Source of the DNA: Dysidea avara
Lineage: Eukaryota > Porifera > Demospongiae > Dictyoceratida > Dysideidae
DNA length: 64,000 nt
Reading direction: 5' to 3'
Assembly (NCBI RefSeq): GCF_963678975.1
Contig: NC_089272.1
Coordinates: 61,392,574 to 61,456,573 of the forward strand
The translations under genes were made by a program, and so were the position numbers. The notes under the pieces are model-generated. The model had not been told where the DNA came from and searched no databases. It saw only the letters and a list, made by a program, of their open reading frames with translations. Position 1 is the first letter of the stretch; each line of letters begins with the position of its first letter. This document shows, in pieces, positions 46,901-55,200 of the stretch.

Positions 46901-48194
46901 TATAGGCCGATAGTACTGCATGATTAGGCCTGTGGGTTTGACCAAACATCATAAAAGTAAAACATTCTGAAATTCATTTTTACAGTGTTTGCATGTAACA
47001 TTGTTCCCCGTCACAACTCAAATCTCTTAGTTAGCTGTAGGCCTAGTTAGCTGCACCAAATTCAAATTAGTATAATATTATAGCAGATCATGTAAATCCA
47101 CAGTTTTATTACAGATGGAGGCACAAAATGGCCAAGTGATAAGGTAAATGTATTAGATATAAAAGTGGCAACATGATACTCTAATAGAGCAGTCTAGGGG
47201 CTGCAACTTTTGTACAAGATTTCAAAGCTTAAAACTTCAATGTTGGATAAGATTAGATATCGAAATTTCTACAACCTGAGTCTGTATGAGATTACGCTCG
47301 GAGCAGTTACAGAACAGTGGAGTGTATAGCTATAATAATAAAATTAATCAGGGACTGATCCAGGGGGGTTCAATGAGTCAAAGTGTACTTTATGAGCTGT
47401 TGCCAAGTTTTTCTCTAATCAGTACACTAAAATCAGTTTATTGGTCAAACAAGTATTCACTGCAAACACAAGACACTTAATTTACTATTCTTCTTTGCAA
47501 AATCAGTGCTACCCCAACATCAAACAGACGCCTAAAAAAATTATTATCATTTTATACTTTATGAATTTCTAAATACCTAAATCCATGTCTAAATGGTTAA
47601 GATTTAAGAGACAGTAATTATACTATTACTGCTAGCTAGATAGCTAGACTGAATTTGCAATTTATCTTGTTCCAGAGTGAAACCCCACCTCTTTTTAAAA
47701 ACTGTAGCTAGCTATTCGCCCTAGTCTCGCGTAGCCAGGCTCTTTTCTTTCTTTTGTGTGGGGGCGGGGAAAGAAAAGGGTCTGGTGAACATAGTATAGT
47801 ATCGTCGTTAAACTACAATCCGAAAGCTGCACAGTAGAATCCCCACAATCTCGGGATAGCCCAAAGACGATCGATGCTATACTATGTTAACCAGACCCTT
47901 TTCTTTCCCGACCCCACACAAAAGAAAGAAAAGGGTCTGGCTACGCGAGACTATATCACCTCCCACCCACATCACAGTTTTTGCTACACTAGGTGATGGG
48001 AAACAATTAGCAGTAATGCTCACCTCAACGTGTTCCTGTAACTTCAACAACAGTTCCCTGTCATACTCTACTTGTTGTTGTAGTAAATCCAGTGATGACT
48101 GGAAGTACCAAGTCACACCAAACAGTAGAACTAGACTAACTAGTGCTAGTACTAAACTAACTACTACTACACTGTCCTTGCTGGTAGCAGTCAT
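16362..48194 (-). CDS. Type II membrane collagen with four CTHRC1-like domains
   Basis: Exons (minus, 5' to 3'): 48194-48024, 39712-39532, 38686-38642, 38586-38515, 38461-38399, 36407-36372, 36316-36248, 36197-36144, 35829-35705, 35562-35322, 34301-34185, 33480-33305, 33251-33071, 22625-22268, 19515-19238, 16901-16706, 16659-16362. All junctions agree in phase, giving 886 residues. Order: membrane segment (about 9-31), coiled-coil-like stalk (33-57), Gly-X-Y rod (79-231, interrupted), then four domains (about 254-391, 406-550, 583-722, 735-876). Each domain except parts of 2 matches the CTHRC1 C-terminal pattern: W..C, a V.W.G N strand, CC..W, T.[DN]G.EC, G.C, then TG...SR...EE. CTHRC1 itself is a secreted protein with one such domain, linked to matrix and Wnt signalling in vertebrates; function here is inferred as cell-surface matrix protein or receptor. 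Extra collagen exons in the introns may have been missed. The donor at 19237 is GTTAGT, weaker than the rest. Confidence 0.75.
17398..17628. mobile_element. TGTGACC-type MITE
   Basis: The TIRs TGTGACTGAATTTTGG and CCAAAATTTGGTCACA are followed inside by CCCATATGGG at both ends; 231 bp. Confidence 0.8.
18478..19126. mobile_element. hAT-like TIR element
   Basis: The ends TAGGGCTGCACC and GGTGCAGCCCTA are inverted repeats, with subterminal runs of CGATACC-type repeats. Flanks are ACTATTAT (18470-18477) and GCTATTAT (19127-19134), an 8-bp target duplication with one mismatch. 649 bp and no transposase, so non-autonomous. A relative is at 59480-60121. Confidence 0.8.
19233..19515 (-). CDS. Gene 1 exon 15: end of CTHRC1-like domain 3
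   Basis: Begins by completing the serine of [19 protein letters not shown], continues through [10 protein letters not shown] and ends FIEEWPQ. Two ends are possible. Splicing at C|GTTAGT (exon end 19238) keeps phase 1 and joins the domain 4 exon at 16901. Without splicing, the TAG that overlaps this donor (19233-19235) ends the protein after domain 3. The normally conserved GW.S.SR segment reads [10 protein letters not shown] here, so this copy is diverged. Confidence 0.75.
19700..20345. mobile_element. TGTGACC-type element, 650-bp subfamily
   Basis: The TIRs TGTGACCTAATTTTAGAAAA and TTTTGTAAAATTAGGTCACA bound 646 bp. It is a close relative of 23162-23971, sharing nearly the whole body (for example ATCAATATGTACAGAAGACAT). 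Confidence 0.8.
20410..20690. mobile_element. Foldback element
   Basis: Long imperfect inverted arms of about 100 bp (TTTGAAATTTTCTACTACAG left; its complement near 20650 right) around a short loop. Non-coding; a minus-strand frame through it is incidental. Confidence 0.7.
20690..21130. repeat. Dispersed repeat family D
   Basis: Similar along its length to 9170-9660 and 56640-57110. Confidence 0.6.
21502..21523. repeat. Poly-G run
   Basis: 22 consecutive G residues; such runs are prone to length error in assembly. Confidence 0.95.
21812..21893. repeat. Tandem array of the cassette motif
   Basis: Four copies of a 20-bp unit (GTGACTGTTCTATTAGAATT and variants), ending in GTATCTATCTTC. The only place where the cassette itself is tandemly amplified. 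Confidence 0.85.
22268..22625 (-). CDS. Gene 1 exon 14: end of domain 2 fused to start of domain 3
   Basis: A 358-bp exon, phase 1 in and phase 2 out. Its first 40 codons finish domain 2 ([16 protein letters not shown]). Then comes a 30-residue Ser/Gly/Pro linker. The last 48 codons start domain 3 ([27 protein letters not shown]). Elsewhere in this gene the linker boundary is split by an intron, so an intron was probably lost here, or gained at the others. Confidence 0.8.
23162..23971. mobile_element. TGTGACC-type element interrupted by a second MITE
   Basis: A relative of 19700-20345; TA flanks at 23160-23161 and 23972-23973. It is split by the insertion at 23735-23934; the uninterrupted sequence is seen at 20300-20320. 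Confidence 0.8.
23735..23934. mobile_element. 200-bp MITE nested in a MITE
   Basis: The ends CCGTAAATCAGGAAAA and TTTTCCTGATTTACAG are inverted; TA on both sides (23733-23734, 23935-23936). Its absence from the sister copy at 20300-20320 shows it inserted after the host element had amplified. Confidence 0.85.
24885..27085. repeat. 30-31 bp satellite array, forward
   Basis: About 70 units by length. Typical units are GTAGAGAGTTCAGCTACAAA followed by CAAATCACCCT, and GTAGAGAGATCAGCTAGAAG followed by AAGTCACCTT; 30- and 31-bp variants tend to alternate. Moderately diverged. Confidence 0.9.
27098..27436. mobile_element. Hairpin element H, copy 1
   Basis: Almost a perfect foldback: TCTAATCAAAAACAGCCAAG at the left end and its complement at the right, arms about 150 bp, loop about 30 bp. 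Similar copies are at 31689-32011 and 41400-41685. It sits at the centre of X1. Confidence 0.8.
27437..27640. repeat. Spacer S of X1
   Basis: Contains AAGCCGGCCTATGGCCAGCT (itself palindromic) and ends ATATATCAAGAG. An inverted, shorter copy lies just outside X1 at 31523-31688, again next to a hairpin H copy. Confidence 0.65.
27690..30660. repeat. 30-31 bp satellite array, reverse
   Basis: About 95 units by length, the complement of the 24885-27085 units (AGCTGAACTCTCTACA core). Part is a recent higher-order repeat: the block starting at 28861 recurs nearly unchanged at 29138, a period of 277 bp. Confidence 0.9.
31523..31688. repeat. Inverted copy of spacer S
   Basis: Matches the complement of 27437-27640 with a few indels (TTTGTACATTTACTGATAAA; AATCCCCAAAGCCGGCCATA). 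Confidence 0.65.
31689..32011. mobile_element. Hairpin element H, copy 2
   Basis: Foldback with ends TCTAATCAAAAACAGCTAAG and its complement; close to copy 1. Confidence 0.8.
32012..32869. other. Intronic, non-coding
   Basis: Nothing recognised in this part of intron 13. Confidence 0.45.
32870..33060 (-). mobile_element. LINE 3'-end fragment
   Basis: On the minus strand it reads ...GCACCCTTGTACAGGCTGAG...CAAACCAG and then an A-rich AATAAATAAATAATAA tail, the form of a CR1-like LINE 3' end. The tail resembles that of the LINE at 48345-49480. Confidence 0.4.
33071..33480 (-). CDS. Gene 1 exons 12-13: first part of CTHRC1-like domain 2
   Basis: Exon 12 (33480-33305) has a Thr/Pro linker, then a divergent start without the usual W..C, reaching LRITWE. 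Exon 13 (33251-33071) holds [17 protein letters not shown] and ends GAPI in phase 1. The domain is completed by the 5' part of exon 14, 10.4 kb away (22625-22507: [15 protein letters not shown]). The missing opening Trp makes this the most diverged of the four copies at its start. Confidence 0.75.
34185..35829 (-). CDS. Gene 1 exons 9-11: CTHRC1-like domain 1
   Basis: Exon 9 (35829-35705) has a Ser/Glu/Asn-rich linker with NET (possible N-glycosylation), then WNQC. Exon 10 (35562-35322) runs [20 protein letters not shown] through [17 protein letters not shown] to MCEQAGG. Exon 11 (34301-34185) supplies [19 protein letters not shown]. Exon 10 must end at a G|GTCAGT donor; reading on instead reaches a stop at 35233-35235, which would give a shorter form lacking the last strand. 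This is the copy closest to the family pattern. Confidence 0.85.
35033..35152. mobile_element. Small inverted-repeat element
   Basis: TAGCACTGTTAAATCCTTCT and the complement AAGAAGGATTTAACAGTGTA bound 120 bp within an intron of gene 1. Confidence 0.6.
36144..39712 (-). CDS. Gene 1 exons 2-8: collagen rod
   Basis: Exon 2 (39712-39532) holds a short hinge with CQCKDG, whose cysteines could link chains, then Gly-X-Y repeats. Exons 3-8 are 45, 72, 63, 36, 69 and 54 bp, all multiples of nine, all beginning and ending inside a glycine codon (phase 1-1), the classic collagen exon form. Triplets such as [17 protein letters not shown] and [10 protein letters not shown] are visible. One interruption is NTG in exon 7 (GMTNTGEVG). 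Exons 3-5 and 6-8 are similar in order and sequence, which indicates duplication of a three-exon block. Confidence 0.85.
36690..36805. repeat. Fragment of dispersed family D
   Basis: Shares CATAGCTGAAAACAAAGTG and the flanking sequence with 56770-56850. Confidence 0.55.
36851..37050. mobile_element. pogo/Tigger-like MITE
   Basis: The ends CAGTGGAACC and GGTTCAACTG are inverted, with TA at 36849-36850 and 37051-37052; 200 bp. Confidence 0.8.
37374..37997. mobile_element. TGTGACC-type element, GC-rich subfamily
   Basis: The right TIR is intact (AAACCGGGCT... complement, ending GGGTCACA); the left lacks its first bases. The body is shared with 45354-45988 and, inverted, with 5550-6066. A GC-rich block (near 37735-37760) is conserved in all three. 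Confidence 0.8.
39805..40041. mobile_element. TGTGACC-type MITE
   Basis: The TIRs TATGACCTGGTCTGTGAAAA and the complement of TGTGACCCAATCTGCGAAAA lie between TA dinucleotides (39803-39804, 40042-40043); 237 bp. Confidence 0.8.
40078..40623. mobile_element. hAT-like TIR element, second family
   Basis: The ends TAGTGTTGCATCGATAATTGG-type sequence and TATTGATGCGACACTA are inverted, with ATCGGTTATCGG subterminal repeats. The flanks are only partly similar, so no clean target duplication is claimed. Confidence 0.65.
41321..41370 (-). pseudogene. Fragment resembling gene 1 exon 1
   Basis: On the minus strand, 23 of 24 bases of TGACTTGGCACTTCCAGTCA and the following bases match exon 1 near 48085-48115; translated, TWHFQSSL against TWYFQSSL. 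It could be a remnant of a duplicated anchor exon. Confidence 0.4.
41400..41685. mobile_element. Hairpin element H, copy 3
   Basis: A foldback with arms of about 130 bp, diverged from copies 1 and 2 (ends CAAACACAGCCAAGCT and the complement). It lies at the centre of X2. Confidence 0.75.
42005..42080 (+). mobile_element. tRNA-derived SINE head
   Basis: An A-box-like TAGCAGTGGTTAAGGATG and a B box GGTTCGAACTCTGG lie 34 bases apart, as in a tRNA gene. The acceptor stem does not pair well, so this is a tRNA-derived sequence and not a functional tRNA. Confidence 0.5.
43640..44065. mobile_element. Decayed hAT-like element
   Basis: Related to 4561-4961: AGCCTATTATGCTTTTGAGC on the left, GCCGGCATAATTGGCGCAAG on the right, and three cassette copies at 43738-43830. 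Confidence 0.5.
44100..44660 (+). pseudogene. Decayed LINE reverse transcriptase, 3' part
   Basis: In shifting frames it shows [40 protein letters not shown] and HDWNLL. These follow the order of the region after the RT domain in CR1/Jockey-type LINEs, as in 48779-49330. Several stops and frameshifts; dead. Confidence 0.6.
44661..45353. other. Intronic, nothing recognised
   Basis: Short frames only; no repeat ends seen. Confidence 0.4.
45354..45988. mobile_element. TGTGACC-type element, GC-rich subfamily
   Basis: The TIRs TGTGACCCAGTCTGGG and the complement, followed by ACCGGTCTTATC; TA flanks at 45352-45353 and 45989-45990. 635 bp. Confidence 0.85.
45991..46513. mobile_element. CCGTATAG-type MITE
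   Basis: The ends CCGTATAGCGGGTTTTTATC and CGAGAAAAACCCACTATACGG-type sequence are inverted, with many TCGCGA-like words inside. TA at 45989-45990 is shared with the preceding element, and TA at 46514-46515. 523 bp; one element inserted at the very end of the other. Confidence 0.85.
47724..47951. mobile_element. GTCTCGCG-type MITE
   Basis: The ends GTCTCGCGTAGCCAG and its complement, arms about 90 bp, TA flanks at 47722-47723 and 47952-47953; 228 bp, about 75 bp from exon 1 of gene 1 on its intron side. Confidence 0.85.
48024..48194 (-). CDS. Gene 1 exon 1: membrane anchor and stalk
   Basis: 57 codons from the ATG at 48194 to a GAG|GTGAGC donor. A seven-residue polar N-terminus (MTATSKD) precedes about 22 hydrophobic residues ([19 protein letters not shown]), then a heptad-like stretch with [19 protein letters not shown]. 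There is no signal-peptidase-like site, so a type II anchor with a trimerising stalk is the simplest reading, as in scavenger receptor A, MARCO and the membrane collagens. The link to exon 2 rests on phase 0 on both sides and on the collagen context; it spans an 8.3-kb intron, so a different downstream partner is possible. Confidence 0.65.
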
Positions 48195-48344
48195 TGAGTT
48201 CCGTAGATTAGTGTATAATAATTAGACGGCTCGCCCACGAAATCCTACGACCTTTGAACTTCCGGTTTCTACACAGGTGATCTTTTATCCACTTTCAGAG
48301 AAATCGATCCGCTTTGTTCCATGTATTTTAGGTACCTAGCTATA

Positions 48345-49480
48345 TTGCAATAGTTTGTATGTTTGCTAGTTATGGGATTCGTAACAATACCCTCAATTGG
48401 ATTCAGAATTTTCTGACAAATAGAACTCAACAAGTGATTATAAATGGATATAGCAGTAGCCCTAGTAATGTGATATCTGGAGTCCCTCAGGGGACGGCCT
48501 TAGGGCCATTATTATTCCTCTGCTATATCAACGATCTACCTGGTAATGTTAAATCATCTGTTAGGCTTTATGCTGATGACGTGTTACTCTATCGAGCAAT
48601 ACATTCTGCTGCAGATCATGATATTTTACAAGACCTGCATTCACTAACACAATGGGCAAAAACATGGCAAATTACGTTTACTTTATCCAAATGTGAGCTA
48701 CTGCGCATTACAAACAAACAAAACCCCTCAAGGTATTGTTATCATATGGATGGTGAGGAGGTGAGATCAGTGCCTAATGCAAAGTATTTGGGAGTTATTC
48801 TGGATGAGCATTTAACATTTAATGAACATATTAAGAAAATTGTTAATAAAGCAAACCAAGTTAGGGGTTTTTTACAAAGAAACATTAGTTCTTGCCCAGC
48901 TAAGGTGAAAGAAGCCTGTTATATATCTATGGTGAGACCAGTTGTTGAATATTCTAGTGTTGTGTGGTCACCTTTTACAAATAAAAACATAAACTTAGTT
49001 GAGTCGGTGCAGCGTAGAGCCGCAAGATTTGTGACTGGTGATTATGGTTTTATGTCTAGTGTCACAGGGATGTTAAACTCACTTGGATGGACATCTTTGG
49101 AGTGTAGGCGAGAAATCTCACGGGTTATCATGCTTTTTTAAATATTACATAATGAAACATCCATTTCCAGTTACCACCTTCCTATGCCAATAACCACATG
49201 TACAAGAGGGCACTCTTACAGATTCAGACAGGTATCAGCCCACTTAAACATTTATTTCCACTCTTTTTTCCCTGCCACTATCAAAATATGGAACAGCCTC
49301 CCAGCTACTGCAATTGAAGCAACCAATGTAGATGACTTTCAGAAAAGGATTGTAGACTATTTTTGTATTAATCCAGCTATATAGTCTAAAATGTTGTACA
49401 TTTTGTTTTCTTGCATGTATCTGTGCTTTATACTCCCTAATGGAGGTCTGCACAGTATTAATAATAAATAAATAAATAGT
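48345..49480 (+). pseudogene. 5'-truncated LINE reverse transcriptase
   Basis: Non-LTR reverse transcriptase, which would copy LINE RNA at the target site. 48359-49141 encodes the palm region: SGVPQGTALGPLLFLCYIND (motif B), YADDVLLY (motif C), KCELLRIT and KYLGVILDEHLTFNEHI, then the thumb-like SMVRPVVEYSSVVWSP. A TAA at 49139-49141 interrupts the same frame, which continues ILHNETSISSYHL to PATIKIWNSLPATAI and stops at 49382. The tail is AATAATAAATAAATAAATAG. Endonuclease and RT fingers are missing, so it is a dead 5'-truncated copy of CR1/Jockey type. It lies about 150 bp upstream of the gene 1 start codon, in the opposite orientation. Confidence 0.85.
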
Positions 49481-49839
49481 CAGTATAATATACCGCTACC
49501 ACATATACACCTGGGCAATTCCCAGAAAGGCAGTAACAGTATAAATCATGTATGTATGGCAGGTGTTCAAATGCTCTGAGAACAAGTGCTACATGTTGTA
49601 TACAGAACAGAATTATTTACTCCAACACTTAAAACAAGATCACATACGTAGATGATTACCAACAGTGTTATTTCCATTAATTGCACTCAACAGATAAACT
49701 AGACATGATATTCATATAGGTACGTACATGTAATTAAGTTACACAGCAGTGATACAACATTACTATGTCAGGTGCAAACACAATACAGCAATACTCAACA
49801 TCATGATCCTTGTTACTGTAACAAAAACAATCATAATAG

Positions 49840-49892
49840 TCAGGTATTGTGTGTATTGTGTAATTATACTATACACACAATACCTGACATAA
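49840..49892. repeat. Short palindrome
   Basis: GTCAGGTATTGTGTGTATTG and its near-complement around an AT core; about 52 bp. The stem could form a cruciform. Confidence 0.75.
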
Positions 49893-49924
49893 TAATAATA
49901 CAATAAAGTTTTACCTTTTATTAG

Positions 49925-50049
49925 TACAAGAACAAAGAATTCAACAGCTGGACTGAGTTTGAATCGTGGAAAGATCATGCAGGAAGAAGAAAGTTTGTAT
50001 TGCCACTTCATAGCTATACCACCCATAGGAGAGAAGAAAAGTACCAATG
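49925..50049 (+). CDS. Candidate exon, unknown gene
   Basis: Starts after a TTTTATTAG acceptor and ends CAATG|GTGAGA; 41 codons beginning YKNKEFNSWTEFESWKD. The F.SW.EFE.WK pattern resembles the start of FAR1/ZSWIM-type transposase-derived proteins (inference, weak). No compatible next exon: joining to 50113 creates a stop. Confidence 0.3.
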
Positions 50050-50232
50050 GTGAGACACTGCAGTAGTTTATTATACTGCTTCAATACACATGATATTTCT
50101 TCACAATTACAGAGGAAAGATGTATAGTAGCTTATACATACTGTCGAGGTGGTGGGAACATAGGCTGCAGTAAACTAACAAAAGAATTTATATAATATAA
50201 AGTCTTTCAAAGAATCTTGCATACTTTTACAG

Positions 50233-50279
50233 AAGTTTTACTTGGTGTCAATGACAGCAACTGAGGATTTGTCATCAGG
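50233..50279 (+). CDS. Candidate short exon
   Basis: 47 bp between a CTTTTACAG acceptor and a good CAGG|GTAAGT donor; in one frame KFYLVSMTATEDLSSG. It may belong with 49925-50049, but phases were not reconciled. Confidence 0.2.
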
Positions 50280-50561
50280 GTAAGTCACAGTTTGTTACAT
50301 GGCAACACACACAAATCACCACATGAGAATGCATGCATCCATCATAGAAAGAGTGAAGATCACTGATTCAGCAAATGGGGTGGAAATGGAAACAATATAA
50401 CATATATAGCTACAGCAGTATAAACCTGGATAGCTGGATGAGTCATCTGTTCTAAATAGTACTAGTAAAATACAAGAAAGGTATCAACAATGCCAGATCT
50501 GGTTGTTGGGTCTTCCTCTTCTCTATATATACATAATTTAAACAAACAACAATGCAAGTCT

Positions 50562-51856
50562 CCCTGTAAAGTGATTAGCTACAATTAAGTCACCATGTAG
50601 ACTGTAGAGTGATCAGCTACCATTAAGTCACCATGTAGACTGTAGAGTGATCAGCTACCATTAAGTCACCATGTAGACTATAAAGTGATCAGCTACCATT
50701 AAGTCACCATGTAGACTGTAGAGTGATCAGCTACAATTAAGTCACCATGTAGACTGTAGAGTGATCAGCTACAATTAAGTCACCATGTAGACTGTAGAGT
50801 GATCAGCTACAATTAAGTCACCATGTAGACTGTAGAGTGATCAGCTACAATTAAGTCACCATGTAGACTGTAGAGTGATCAGCTACCATTAAGTCACCAT
50901 GTAGACTGTAGAGTGATCAGCTACCATTAAGTCACCATGTAGACTGTAGAGTGATCAGCTACAATTAAGTCACCATGTAGACTGGAGAGAGGTCAGCTAC
51001 AATTAAGTCACCATGTGGACTGTAGAGTGATTAGCTACAATTAAGTCACCATGTAGACTGTAGAGTGATCAGCTACAATTAAGTCACCATGTAGACTGTA
51101 GAGTGATCAGCTACAATTAAGTCACCATGTAGACTGTAGAGTGATCAGCTACAATTAAGTCACCATGTAGACTGTAGAGTGATCAGCTACAATTAAGTCA
51201 CCATGTAGACTGTAGAGTGATCAGCTACAATTAAGTCACCATGTAGACTGTAGAGTGATCAGCTACAATTAAGTCACCATGTAGACTGTAGAGTGATCAG
51301 CTACAATTAAGTCACCATGTAGACTGTAGAGTGATCAGCTACAATTAAGTCACCATGTAGACTGTAGAGTGATCAGCTACAATTAAGTCACCATGTAGAC
51401 TGTAGAGTGATCAGCTACAATTAAGTCACCATGTAGACTGTAGAGTGATCAGCTACAATTAAGTCACCATGTAGACTGTAGAGTATTCAGCTACAATTAA
51501 GTCACCATGTAGACTGTAGAGTGATCAGCTACAATTAAGTCACCATGTGGACTGTAGAGTGATCAGCTACAATTAAGTCACCATGTGGACTGTAAAGTGA
51601 TCAGCTACAATTAAGTCACCATGTGGACTGTAAAGTGATCAGCTACAATTAAGTCACCATGTGGAGTGTAGAGTGATCAGCTACAATTAAGTCACCATGT
51701 AGACTGTAAAGTGAGCAGCTACAATTAAGTCACCATGTAGACTGTAGAGTGATCAGCTACCATTAAGTCACCATGTGGACTGTAGAGAGGTCAGCTACAA
51801 TTAAGTCACCATGTGGACTGTAAAGTGATCAGCTACAATTAAGTCACCATGTAGAC
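50562..51856. repeat. 38-bp satellite array
   Basis: About 34 nearly identical units (AGTGATCAGCTACAATTAAG then TCACCATGTAGACTGTAG). Homogeneous, so recently expanded or actively homogenised. It shares TCAGCTACAA, AAGTCACCATGTAGA and GTAGAG with the 30-31 bp satellite in X1. Confidence 0.95.
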
Positions 51857-52210
51857 ACACTATACTGTGGTCTTGATCACAGCCAATAATTAAGCAAGTG
51901 TTTTTCATGTCATAATCTGGCACCAGTCTATATTGCATCATGTAACATGTTTGGTGGTAATGACATCATAATTGTCATGTCATTCCTACAAAATGCATGT
52001 AACGAGCATTCACCTAAACACATTAGATGCTGCAAAAAATCAGTAGTCAACACAACATCATTGCTCTTTGTGCATACTGCATGTACCAAGTTCTGGTTGG
52101 TATTTTACAAACATGACTATAATGCACAACAAACTATACTGACACATCTGACAATAAGTGATTCTCTGATATTGTATATAGTGAAGCAGTTATAGCCAAG
52201 AAGTGCATTA
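51857..52210. other. Non-genic
   Basis: Nothing recognised; immediately past the kynureninase stop. Confidence 0.5.
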
Positions 52211-55200
52211 CTACTCAATGTCATTCAACACTTCCACTACTAAAGTAGTGTAGAAATGTAGCACTTCACTAAACATGTTGTAGAGTGGTGATGGAGTGAT
52301 CCTGACTATCCTTCGAAAACATTGCAACTGTTATTGAGAAAAACACACATGTAACTGTAGATTATAAGTAGAGTTTGATGCATACAACAGACATAGATTT
52401 CATTCTGGCGTGTTCGAAGGCATGCTCCAAAAATAAAGTTAAGTAATTTAGACTATTACCACTATGTTGTTATTGGAAGTATATTGTAGAGAGCTTGAGT
52501 GTAATATTAGTATATCAAATTTTTGCCAACAATAAAAGTGGGGGGGGGGGGGTTCCCTTCATTTCACCGTCTATAGTATGTATGCGTTGAGCTGGATCCT
52601 CAAAAACATTTAATAATTATCTCACAAATACAATTATACACGATCTTGAAATTTGGCTCATTTGTAGCACTAGCACTTGACCCACTAAAAATAATTTTGT
52701 TCAAATGTGTGACACAATCAGTAGTTACGGCCAATCAAATTTTTCACCATACATTTCCTACGGGGAAGCCATAAATTCAGTGTCCATTACAACCTTTTCC
52801 CACACTTGTAACGGAGCCAAACTACATGTGTCTGTTGACAACACCTTTTCCGTCACCACTAATCATCTAGTTGGCTGAAATGTTAACTCTCTTGAGAAAA
52901 ATCCACTTTTAATTTTTAGCTGTTTTTCAGGATCCTGTACATACAATACTGGTATGTTAATATGTAACACTACACCATGCAATATACAGTATAGTGTTTG
53001 AGGGAAAAAATGTGAAGAAAGGACATATTTATGCACTTCACAAATATTTCTACAATAAAGTATAATGTATATATATATGCAATCATTGTAACATGGGCCA
53101 AAGGGATTCGCCTGACCCCAAAGCCTGAGGGATGCAGATCCAAGGACTGAGGGCATACATACAATATCCTGAGTGCCTATGTTACAGCTAATATATACAT
53201 ATGTAACACTTCCATAGCAGGAGTTATGGATCAGCAGCAAGTAACAATGTAGCTAAGTTTGTTTATATATAAAAGTATCAATGTTTAAAGACTTTTGTCT
53301 ATTTAAACGATATTGTCATGGATTCTTAAAGAGGTAAGCTTTGTTCTAGAGTGATTGTTTCATATTATCTGTAATGTGGGTATAGTCCACTACTTGTGAA
53401 TACGTGATAACACCAGTTCTCACTTTAAACTATCACTTCTCAACTACGAGAATGGCAAGGATAGCAAATAATAGCATACTTGAAACTCATGGCAGTGATC
53501 ACATGAACATTTATTACAGTAACTTCCACTAATGATTTAGGCCTGAATATTTATAAAATGAAACGGGCTGTATTATAGCTACATTGAAGTAGCTTGAAGC
53601 GATTTGCTCTTGTGAAGTACAACACTTTCCTGGGATGCATCGCAATGTACACCAGTGTACAGTTGTCTCCCTTTAAAGAAGTATGTATCCTCTGCAATTC
53701 GTTTGATCTGAGGTGTAAAAGTGTTACATATGGTAGACATTTCTTAGCATGAACCAGACTTTGTATATACAGTGTGAACATTACTTTTACTACATGCACA
53801 TGTCACTTACAGCGATTCCTCTTTCCAACATTTTCCAAATTTCATCTCCAGAACATGAGAACCTCACAGCCAGGCAGCAGCCACGTTGCTCTGGGTCACT
53901 AGGTGTTACTATGTGAACTGTTGCTATACAAAATGCAGTACAATATAGTACATACAGTACATGTGACCATAGTCTGTTAGTTATAGTGGATGAGCAAATG
54001 ATCTGACATACTGTACACATATATTATCATACATAAGGACACAAACATGCAACACACACCATCAGTTTTCTTCCTCTTGGCTTGTGGTTCCTGGTCACCT
54101 TGTTGTTGTTGTTCTGGTGACAAGTTCTTTAATAACAGTTCACAGTAACCAGTAAGGAGACGAGATTTCTTCCTAAACGTCTTCATTGAAGATCTGTATA
54201 GAAGTCAATTGCAAAGAAATTAAAAGTGCAATTATTACTATAATTACAGTTAACACATACAGAAATTTTTCTGTGACTTTTCCACGGAGGTCTCATTTTT
54301 TGGACGTCTGTGCACTATTGAAGGTGTATTGTAGTAGAGTGGGTCATTTGTGAGAAAAGCATAAAACTTTATATCAATTGTACATTCATTTTTTGATATA
54401 GTGCCATAGCAGATTTGACCTTTGGTGACCTTTGCTGTCAGAATATTCATCACTTTCACCTTTATCTTCTTAATTTACGCCGTTAAAATATGATACAAAT
54501 TAAAGACGTTAATTTAAGAACAACTTGACTTTGGTTGGAAGTCAATAAATCTCACTCTAGTCCAAAGTTACGATCAAATCATAACATAAAATTCTTTGAA
54601 TTTATCTGCCCTTGAGTGTAAATTACCAAAATGGGCAGGTAACTTATAGAATTCCATTACAAAATGCAAACAATTATAATTTTGAAATGAAATCACCTAT
54701 TGATTTCAAATAAAAAGCCGAGTTGTTTCTTTCACCAAGACTTTTAATTTGAAACCATGTTTTAATGGTATAAAATAAACCCTCAGAGAGATTAACGCAA
54801 AAATGATGATATTCAATGTAAAAATGACCACAAACATTACCAAAGGTCAATGGCACTACATATATAAAGTCATTGGGAGCACAGTCTATGTAGCAATTTT
54901 GATGGTTTTCTCACAAAGTACACAAAATAATCATATTTATGTGCTATGCCAGTCTACTATTATAACACTACATAACTTTGTTAGAATAGGAAGTTTTATC
55001 TGAACTTCAATAAATAGATTACACTGTAAGATAGCTCAGATAGTAAGTGTGTTGTGATGTTCAAGTCAAAGTCATTCTATGTGCCATTTTCTCTGTACAG
55101 GAATTATTTCATCACTTTGGTAACGGTGGGGACCAGTCTGTAGCTCAGTACTACCTGAACACCTGGCCAACCTGCATAACTTTCTTGGATTAAACAGCAG

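Larger units (their letters stand above)
39713..48023 (-). other. Gene 1 intron 1 (8.3 kb)
   Basis: Contains at least eight repeats, listed separately, and a short match to exon 1 at 41321-41370. 42750-43640 and 46520-47720 have only short scraps and cassette copies. Confidence 0.6.

Noticed and set aside
50562-51856. CRISPR-like 38-bp periodicity
   Set aside because: The whole 38-bp unit is repeated with no variable spacer, so it is a satellite.
52863-53240. A 125-residue minus-strand frame between kynureninase exons
   Set aside because: No match to the family and no splice support; it lies in the intron between 53811 and 52327.
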